Of a stretch of 5,506 nt of DNA, positions 1 through 4,370 are shown in pieces; within the stretch, counting starts at the first letter, position 1, and each line of letters starts with the position of its first letter. The notes beneath the pieces are model-generated. The model did not search any database and was not told where the DNA came from. It was given only the letters and a program-made list of their open reading frames with translations. Origin of the DNA: Desulfobulbaceae bacterium (lineage in GTDB: Bacteria; Desulfobacterota; Desulfobulbia; Desulfobulbales; Desulfobulbaceae); NCBI GenBank assembly GCA_026990725.1, contig JALXCX010000279.1, positions 1 through 5,506 on the forward strand, given 5' to 3'. Both the position numbers and the translations under genes were made by a program.

Positions 1-688
1 AACTCAGCAGTTCCATGATCCCCTTGTGGGCGAGACGGGACATCTCGGCAAACTGTTCCGGGGCAAAGGGACAGCCTTCGGCTGTGGCCTGAACTTCTAT
101 CCAGCGCCCGTCACCGGCCATGACAAAGTTGGTATCGACCTCGGCTGTTGAATCCTCTGCGTAGTCAAGATCAAGTACAGCCCTGCCATCGACAATGCCG
201 GCGCTCACTGCGGCCACGGGGAGAATTGTCGGCATCCGGGCCATTTTTCCCTGTTCAACCATTTTTTCAAGAGCCATACGCAGGGCAAGGGCAGCTCCTG
301 TTATTGAAGCGCAGCGTGTACCGCCGTCGGCATTGACCACGTCACAGTCCACCCGCAGGGTGTGTTCGCCAAGGGCCTTCAGGTCAACCATCATCCGCAG
401 GGAGCGGCCAATGAGCCGCTGAATTTCATAGGTTCTTCCGGTACGCCCCTTGGCAGCTTCACGCCTGCCCCGGCTGTGAGTGGCACAGGGCAGCATGCCA
501 TATTCTGCTGTAATCCACCCCTGCCCAGAATCCCGGAGAAAGGGAGGGACTTTCTCCTCCACAGAAACCCCGCAGAGAACATGGGTGTCTCCCATGCGGA
601 TAAAGACTGACCCGGCAGCATGAAGCTGTACTCCGTACTCAATTTCCACGTTACGCAGCGCGTCTGCTGCCCGGTTATCTGTTCGCAT
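1..688 (-). CDS. rph: Ribonuclease PH (tRNA 3'-end phosphorolytic exonuclease), C-terminus cut by window edge
   Basis: RNase PH trims nucleotides from the 3' end of tRNA precursors by phosphorolysis, using inorganic phosphate and releasing nucleoside diphosphates; family members work as a hexameric ring in the cytoplasm. The reverse-strand frame from ATG at 688 gives 229 complete codons down to position 2 (MRTDNRAADALR... to ...GIMELLS) without a stop. Family hallmarks are plain: GWITAEYGMLP (about residues 57-67), THSRGRREAAKG (70-81), EIQRLIGRSLR (88-98) and DGGTRCAS (121-128), whose Thr-Arg pair matches the phosphate-binding site. The acidic stretch DLDYAEDSTAEVD (173-185) supplies the expected active-site aspartates. 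The family is about 238 residues long, so only some 10 residues are missing. The start is supported by AGGA six nt upstream. It lies 115 bp downstream of thiY on the same strand; with no clear terminator between them it may be partly co-transcribed, but I also see no convincing own promoter. Confidence 0.96.
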   Translation of the reverse strand, partial: MRTDNRAADALRNVEIEYGVQLHAAGSVFIRMGDTHVLCGVSVEEKVPPFLRDSGQGWITAEYGMLPCATHSRGRREAAKGRTGRTYEIQRLIGRSLRMMVDLKALGEHTLRVDCDVVNADGGTRCASITGAALALRMALEKMVEQGKMARMPTILPVAAVSAGIVDGRAVLDLDYAEDSTAEVDTNFVMAGDGRWIEVQATAEGCPFAPEQFAEMSRLAHKGIMELLS

Positions 689-803
689 GATTATTCCTGT
701 TGGTATTTTTTTAATAACAGAATAGAGGAGTTCTCTGTTTTTTCATTTCCTGCCAGAACTGATGTGAGGAAAAAACAAGCAGCCGATTCCAGTGTTTGGA
801 AAA
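689..803. other. Intergenic gap between thiY and rph
   Basis: These 115 bp separate the thiY stop codon from the rph start. Read on the minus strand, the direction of both genes, I find no GC-rich hairpin followed by a U-run, so no intrinsic terminator for the thi operon is apparent. I also find no good pair of -35 and -10 boxes for rph. The only identifiable signal is the rph ribosome binding site (AGGA on the minus strand, six nt before the ATG). Read on the plus strand, an imperfect hairpin (about 715-740, AACAGA ... TCTGTT) is followed by a short T-run, but no plus-strand gene precedes it. Confidence 0.6.
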
Positions 804-1760
804 CTACTGCAACTCCACTGCCAATGTATCCATGGACGGAATATCTTTGACCAGCCCCTGTTGCTGCAAAAAACCGGCAAAACGGCTGTAACGATTCCTA
901 TCCAGTGCACCCGGACGGAGGGCAAAACGGGACAGGGTATCTGCCCAGGCCCTTTTATTGAGCTCATCATCCAGATCTTTATGATGCTTGATAAACAGCT
1001 TCCAGCTTTCCTGGGGATGATTAACCAGGTACTGCACGCCCCGCTCCAACGCATTCACAAATTTTCGCAACTTGGCCTTCCCTGCTTTTGAGCTGTTGGC
1101 AACAATGATCAACTCATCATAGGCGGGAACACCGTACTCTTCCACAAAAAAAGCACGGCCGGGATGTCCTTCAATATCCATCTGATTCAATTCAAAATTA
1201 CGAAACGCCCCGATAACTGCGTCCACTTTTTTACTGAGCAAAGAAGGAGACAGGGAAAAATTGACATTCACAAGTTTGACATCATCAATCGTAAGCCCCG
1301 CACTTTCAAGCATGATCTTGAGCAGCACTGTTTCAAAACCGCCAACCGAGTAACCAACAGTTTTCCCCTTGAGATCTGCCAGAGTTTTGATGTCGCTGTC
1401 TGCCATCACCACAAGGGCGTTGAGCGGCGTGGCCACCAGGGTCGCAATGCGCACCAGCGGCAGACCTTCGGCCACCTGCAAATGGTGCTGCTGCTGATAG
1501 GAAACAGCCAGATCAGCCTTACCTGCGGCCACAAGTTTTGGCGGGTCATTGGGGTTTGCCGGGGCAGTAATCTCCACATCAAGCCCCTGGTCGGCAAAAT
1601 AACCCATTTCCTGAGCCACTATGATAGGCGCATGATCCGGGTTGACAAACCAGTCCAGGAGCAGGGTAATTTTTTCTCCTGCTGAGGCAGCTCCTGCTGA
1701 AAACAGGGCAAGAATCATCAGGGTAAGAATAAAAATAAGTGATTTATTGTTATTTGACAT
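804..1760 (-). CDS. thiY: Periplasmic pyrimidine-binding protein of thiamine-precursor ABC importer (ThiY, NMT1/THI5-like)
   Basis: This is the solute-binding subunit of a ThiXYZ-type importer. Characterised ThiY proteins bind a formylated aminomethyl-pyrimidine derived from thiamine breakdown; others in the family may bind HMP. The 318-residue product starts with a Lys-containing n-region, a hydrophobic stretch (about 8-22) and an AxA-type cleavage site (AASA before GEK, after residue 27), indicating export by signal peptidase I. There is no lipobox cysteine, so it is probably a soluble periplasmic protein, unlike lipoprotein versions in Gram-positives. The mature N-terminus carries the family signature LLLDWFVNPDHAP (33-45), followed by GYFADQGLDVEI (53-64), KADLAVSYQQQ (81-91) and VGYSVGGFE (135-143), all typical of the NMT1/THI5-like fold. 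The ATG at 1760 overlaps the thiX stop by 11 nt and has GGGAG about seven nt upstream within thiX. A fungal-type THI5 enzyme that makes HMP itself is unlikely, given the signal peptide and the adjacent permease and ATPase. The exact ligand cannot be read from sequence alone. Confidence 0.93.
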   Translation of the reverse strand: MSNNNKSLIFILTLMILALFSAGAASAGEKITLLLDWFVNPDHAPIIVAQEMGYFADQGLDVEITAPANPNDPPKLVAAGKADLAVSYQQQHHLQVAEGLPLVRIATLVATPLNALVVMADSDIKTLADLKGKTVGYSVGGFETVLLKIMLESAGLTIDDVKLVNVNFSLSPSLLSKKVDAVIGAFRNFELNQMDIEGHPGRAFFVEEYGVPAYDELIIVANSSKAGKAKLRKFVNALERGVQYLVNHPQESWKLFIKHHKDLDDELNKRAWADTLSRFALRPGALDRNRYSRFAGFLQQQGLVKDIPSMDTLAVELQ

Positions 1761-2508
1761 AGTGCATCTCCCTGGTTGTTTCCCAGAACACCATTTTGTT
1801 CAGGGAATAGTCTATAAAAAAATAAAGTAAAAGTGATGAAACAGAAAGCATGGTGAGGGCTGCAAACATAAGATCAATCTGCATTCGACCGTTGGCATGG
1901 AGCATGTAGAAGCCCAGGCCGCTGCTGGATCCGACCCATTCTCCGACAACGGCGCCAATGGGAGCGACTGCCGCGGCCACCCGTACACCAGCGGCAAACG
2001 AAGGCAGGGCCGAAGGAATAACGATATGACGCAGGATGGCTGCCCTGCTGCCTTGCATAATCTGGGCGAGTTCGAGCAGGTCCGGGTTTATGCGCTGCAT
2101 CCCGTAATAAAACGAGGAGCAAACCGGAAAAAAAATAATCAGGACGGTCATGGCTACTTTGGAGGCCAGGCCATAGCCAAGCCAGAGTACCAGCACCGGA
2201 GCCAGGGCAAAGACCGGAATGGCCTGACTGATGACCAGCACCGGCAGCATCCACGACTTGAGTCGGGGAAGGATGGTCATGGCAAGAGCAGAGGAAATTC
2301 CCAGCAGCGTACCCAGCACCAGCCCCAGAACGATCTCGGTCATGGTCGTCTTGAGATGGTGAAGCAAAAGAGAAAAATGGCTGACAAGAGCCTGTCCGAC
2401 CGGCAGCGGCCCCGGAAGTATATAGGGCGGCGCCCCCGTAATAAGGACAATCAACTCCCAGAGAAGGAGCAGGCCGACAGCAATGGCAAGAAGACGAATT
2501 ATCTGCAT
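1750..2508 (-). CDS. thiX: ABC importer permease for thiamine pyrimidine precursor (ThiX)
   Basis: This is the inner-membrane subunit of the importer, expected to form a homodimer that receives ligand from ThiY and is driven by ThiZ. The 252-residue protein is strongly hydrophobic, with about six membrane segments by eye (roughly 3-23, 54-79, 86-110, 116-137, 168-190, 213-234). The cytoplasmic EAA-type coupling loop is clear at 146-165 (ELAQIMQGSRAAILRHIVIP), with the conserved Gly and the terminal Ile-Pro; this loop docks on the ATPase. The GEWVGSSSGLGFYM segment (189-202) is typical of the nitrate/taurine/ThiX permease group (BPD_transp_1). The ATG at 2508 lies inside the last codons of thiZ (10-nt overlap) and has GAGG seven nt upstream. 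The stop codon overlaps the thiY start. The neighbours decide the specificity call: by itself the permease could equally belong to a sulfonate or nitrate transporter. Confidence 0.92.
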   Translation of the reverse strand: MQIIRLLAIAVGLLLLWELIVLITGAPPYILPGPLPVGQALVSHFSLLLHHLKTTMTEIVLGLVLGTLLGISSALAMTILPRLKSWMLPVLVISQAIPVFALAPVLVLWLGYGLASKVAMTVLIIFFPVCSSFYYGMQRINPDLLELAQIMQGSRAAILRHIVIPSALPSFAAGVRVAAAVAPIGAVVGEWVGSSSGLGFYMLHANGRMQIDLMFAALTMLSVSSLLLYFFIDYSLNKMVFWETTREMHYVK

Positions 2509-3245
2509 GTTTCCGCCTCTTGCAGCAACAAATCCAGCAGGACCGGATAACGATCTCTAATTTCCGGATCATCTGCCTGTCGGGGGGGTGCTCCGTTCAG
2601 GCGGATATCTGCAGCTATTTCTGTCGGCTCGCCGGCAAGAACCAGAATTCTATCACCCATGCGCAGTGCCTCCATAGGGTCGTGCGTCACCAGCAGCACT
2701 GTCGCGCCACGGGTAAGACGGGAGGACATGTTTTGCAGCCTGACCCTGGTCAGGGCGTCAAGTGCTGAAAACGGCTCATCCATAAGCAGAACCGGGCGAT
2801 CTTCCATAAGGGTGCGTAAAAGCGCCACCCGCTGACGCATGCCCCCGGACAGGGTCGCAGGCAGGTCCTTGATGACGTTGCCAAGACCAGCCTCATTGAG
2901 CAATTTTTCAGCCTTTTTTCTCAGGGCCGGACAGTACTCTGTGCGTAGTCTGGCGCCAAGCAGCACATTATCGAGCACACTAATCCAGGGCAGAAGCAGG
3001 TCCTCCTGGGCCATCCAGGCTGTTGTGCCGTCTGCTCCAGCGGATGTTTTCAAGTCGATTGTACCGGTGTAAGCAAGTGCGCTGTTGCCCGCAATCATCC
3101 TGAGAATCGTAGATTTGCCGCAACCACTCGGCCCGAGCAGACAGGTGCAGCAGCCTTCATCAAGGGTAAAAGAAAGGTCTTTAAAAAGCACTTTCCCGCC
3201 AAAGGCAAGCCCTACCCGGTCAAAGATTATTGCGCCGGCAGACAT
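2499..3245 (-). CDS. thiZ: ABC importer ATP-binding subunit for thiamine pyrimidine precursor (ThiZ)
   Basis: This is the cytoplasmic ATPase that powers the ThiX permease. All nucleotide-binding motifs are intact in the 248-residue product: Walker A GPSGCGKST (38-46), Q-loop glutamine in MAQEDLLLPW (Q80), ABC signature LSGGM (132-136), Walker B and D-loop PVLLMDEPFSALD (151-163, with D156 and E157) and the H-loop histidine in LLVTHDP (H188). The MAQEDLLLPW and nearby LDNVLLG are typical of the nitrate/taurine/pyrimidine ATPase branch. The short C-terminal extension carries no regulatory domain. The gene starts six nt after the thiD stop codon; no purine-rich Shine-Dalgarno is visible before the ATG (upstream bases TGATTTTCC), so translation probably depends on ribosomes finishing thiD. 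The chosen start matches the usual family N-terminus (a strand leading into FDRVGLAFGG). Confidence 0.93.
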   Translation of the reverse strand: MSAGAIIFDRVGLAFGGKVLFKDLSFTLDEGCCTCLLGPSGCGKSTILRMIAGNSALAYTGTIDLKTSAGADGTTAWMAQEDLLLPWISVLDNVLLGARLRTEYCPALRKKAEKLLNEAGLGNVIKDLPATLSGGMRQRVALLRTLMEDRPVLLMDEPFSALDALTRVRLQNMSSRLTRGATVLLVTHDPMEALRMGDRILVLAGEPTEIAADIRLNGAPPRQADDPEIRDRYPVLLDLLLQEAETCR

Positions 3246-3251
3246 GGAAAA

Positions 3252-4076
3252 TCAGAAAAATTCATGGAAATGGTGGACAGGCCCGTGCCCTTTGCCAATG
3301 ACATAATCTGCCCCGGCAGCAATAGCTGCGGTAATATATTCTTTCCCCAGGCAGACCGCCTCTTCAACGGTATGGTTTCTGGCCATGAAAGCGGCAATGG
3401 CCGAGGAAAGGGTGCAGCCGGTACCGTGGGTGTTCCTGGTGGGTATCCGCACACCCGGCAGGACAACGATTCGCTCTTCTTCACCAAGATAGAGCAGATC
3501 ATCACTGGCGCCATCTGCAAAATGACCGCCCTTGATAAGAATATCAGGGCATCCCAGTCCGGTGAGTTGTCTGGCGGCAGACGCCACCTGGTCCGGCGAG
3601 GTAATTTCATGGCCAAGCAGTACCCCGGCCTCGGGCAGATTAGGAGTGATCAGAGTGGCCATGGGAAGAAGTTCGGTTTTCAGGGCCTCCACTGCGTCAT
3701 CCTGGAGCAGCTTGTCGCCGCTGGTGGCCACCATGACCGGATCAAGGACAATCTCCTCCACCTTGAAGCGCGCTAATTCTTCGGCCACGCAACGAATCAG
3801 TTCCGGGGAAAACAGCATACCTATTTTCACTGCGTCCGCGCCAATATCTCCAAGCACGGCCTCTATCTGCTGGCGGACAAAAGCCACCGGCACAGGATGA
3901 ATTGCCGTAACCCCCAGCGTGTTCTGGGCTGTGAGCGCGGTTATAACACTCATGGCATAACAGCCATTGGCTGAAAATGTTTTCAGATCGGCCTGGATGC
4001 CGGCACCACCGCCACTGTCTGACCCGGCAATGGTCAGCGCCCTGTAATATTTTTTCTTTAATTTCTTATCAGTCAT
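3252..4076 (-). CDS. thiD: Hydroxymethylpyrimidine/phosphomethylpyrimidine kinase (ThiD)
   Basis: ThiD phosphorylates HMP to HMP-P and then HMP-PP with ATP, giving the pyrimidine half used by thiamine phosphate synthase. The 274-residue protein is a full-length ribokinase-fold enzyme (the family is about 265 residues). Visible hallmarks are ALTIAGSDSGGGAGIQADLKTF (13-34), the glycine-rich substrate end; VKIGML (83-88); the DPVMVATSGDKLL block (112-124); TPNLPEA (144-150); ILIKGGH (179-185); and NTHGTGCTLSSAIA (215-228), which forms the anion hole, with C221 at the position of the catalytic cysteine. I see no fusion to ThiE or ThiN. The ATG at 4076 has GGAG five nt upstream. It is the first gene of the thi cluster and sits directly behind a TPP riboswitch. 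ThiD together with the importer fits uptake and activation of salvaged pyrimidine. The basic N-terminus (DKKLKKKYYR) is only a slight extension before the core. Confidence 0.97.
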   Translation of the reverse strand: MTDKKLKKKYYRALTIAGSDSGGGAGIQADLKTFSANGCYAMSVITALTAQNTLGVTAIHPVPVAFVRQQIEAVLGDIGADAVKIGMLFSPELIRCVAEELARFKVEEIVLDPVMVATSGDKLLQDDAVEALKTELLPMATLITPNLPEAGVLLGHEITSPDQVASAARQLTGLGCPDILIKGGHFADGASDDLLYLGEEERIVVLPGVRIPTRNTHGTGCTLSSAIAAFMARNHTVEEAVCLGKEYITAAIAAGADYVIGKGHGPVHHFHEFF

Positions 4077-4183
4077 GATCTCTCCGACGAATTATACAGC
4101 AGAACATAATGCAGAACGGGCAGGGAAAAAGGAGAGAAAGCAAACGAAGAATAGTGAAAAAACAATCGACACTACATCAAAAT
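4077..4183 (-). promoter_or_regulatory. Riboswitch expression platform and thiD ribosome binding site (predicted translational control)
   Basis: The leader between the TPP aptamer and thiD contains no intrinsic terminator: its T-runs (4157-4162 and 4126-4130) are not preceded by GC-rich hairpins. Instead, UCUCUCC (RNA 5' end at 4137, to 4131) is the exact complement of GGAGAGA (4085 to 4079), which includes the thiD Shine-Dalgarno. Pairing would give seven base pairs closing a 45-nt loop and hide the ribosome binding site. Inside that loop lie two copies of GTTCTGC (4117-4111 and 4105-4099) and a weak five-pair ATTAT/ATAAT stem (4110-4106 with 4095-4091). The upstream copy reads TCTGCA and can pair with the 3' strand of aptamer helix P1 (TGCAGA, 4190-4185), a plausible switch. 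The complementarities are seen directly; the switching model is inferred. Confidence 0.55.
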
Positions 4184-4260
4184 CTCTGCACTCCCTACGT
4201 CGGCATTACCCGAATCAGGTTCAATGGGTATTTCTCAGGCAAAACGCCACCCCTGCAAAA
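4184..4260 (-). ncRNA. TPP riboswitch aptamer (THI element)
   Basis: This RNA domain binds thiamine pyrophosphate and controls the downstream thi genes. Read on the minus strand it carries the full THI-box: GGGGT (4253-4249), CTGAGA (4238-4233), TACCC (4230-4226), GAACCTGAT (about 4222-4214) and GTAATGCCGACGTAGGGA (4209-4192). Helix P1 is UGCA at 4257-4254 paired with UGCA at 4190-4187, extendable by G-U and A-U pairs to about 4260/4184. P2 is GGGU with ACCC. P3 is unusually short here: GGC (4248-4246) and GCC (4240-4238) around a GUUUU loop, in place of the longer P3 found in some bacteria. The CUGAGA loop, which contacts the pyrimidine ring of TPP, and the GCG-like pyrophosphate side are conserved in position. 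It lies about 110 nt before the thiD start and about 10 nt after the predicted transcription start. Confidence 0.96.
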
Positions 4261-4275
4261 CAAAAGTATAAGGTA

Positions 4276-4306
4276 ATTATATAAATAATTATGTATACGA
4301 TGTCAA
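4276..4306 (-). promoter_or_regulatory. Predicted sigma70 promoter for riboswitch-thiDZXY operon
   Basis: On the minus strand a perfect -35 box TTGACA lies at 4306-4301. Downstream is an AT-rich stretch with two overlapping -10 candidates: TATATA at 4283-4278 (17-nt spacer) and TATAAT at 4281-4276 (19-nt spacer). The first has the better spacing and the second the better sequence. Either would start transcription near 4270, about 10 nt before the aptamer, as expected for a riboswitch leader. No other minus-strand promoter of this quality was seen in the region. Confidence 0.75.
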
Positions 4307-4370
4307 CGGATTCACCTACAATGACCAAAACATCGGAGAATAATATTCTTTTCCTAAAAAAGGCTTGCCA
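4307..4370 (+). other. Upstream region of the divergent C-S lyase gene
   Basis: These 64 bp lie between the -35 box of the thi promoter and the start of the plus-strand lyase gene. The region holds AAGG (4360-4363), seven nt before the ATG at 4371, which serves as a modest ribosome binding site. It also holds a short perfect inverted repeat AGAATA-A-TATTCT (4337-4349). Hexamers resembling -10 boxes (TACAAT at 4317-4322, TAATAT at 4341-4346) occur, but neither has a recognisable -35 partner at normal spacing, so the lyase promoter is not assigned. Confidence 0.4.

Noticed and set aside
391..642. Minus-strand open frame of 83 codons inside rph
   Set aside because: It is an alternative frame of rph; the true frame from 688 gives the complete RNase PH motif set.
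715..745. Hairpin AACAGA ... TCTGTT followed by a T-run on the plus strand, resembling a terminator
   Set aside because: The stem is short and AT-rich with a large loop, and no plus-strand gene ends nearby; on the minus strand it is not followed by a U-run.
1164..1685. Plus-strand open frame of 173 codons opposite thiY
   Set aside because: Antisense shadow of thiY with no recognisable domain; the minus-strand product has a signal peptide and the NMT1/THI5-like signature.
1874..2572. Long open frames on both strands across thiX (minus 1874-2572, plus 1897-2550)
   Set aside because: Low-complexity compositions (Arg/Gly/Ser- or Gln/Lys-rich) are shadows of thiX, which has six membrane segments and an EAA loop.
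3264..3776. Plus-strand open frame of 170 codons opposite thiD
   Set aside because: Antisense shadow of thiD; no domain and no credible context.
4126..4162. T-runs in the thiD leader (4157-4162 and 4126-4130) as possible riboswitch terminator tails
   Set aside because: Neither is preceded by a stable GC-rich stem, so transcription termination is less likely than translational control.
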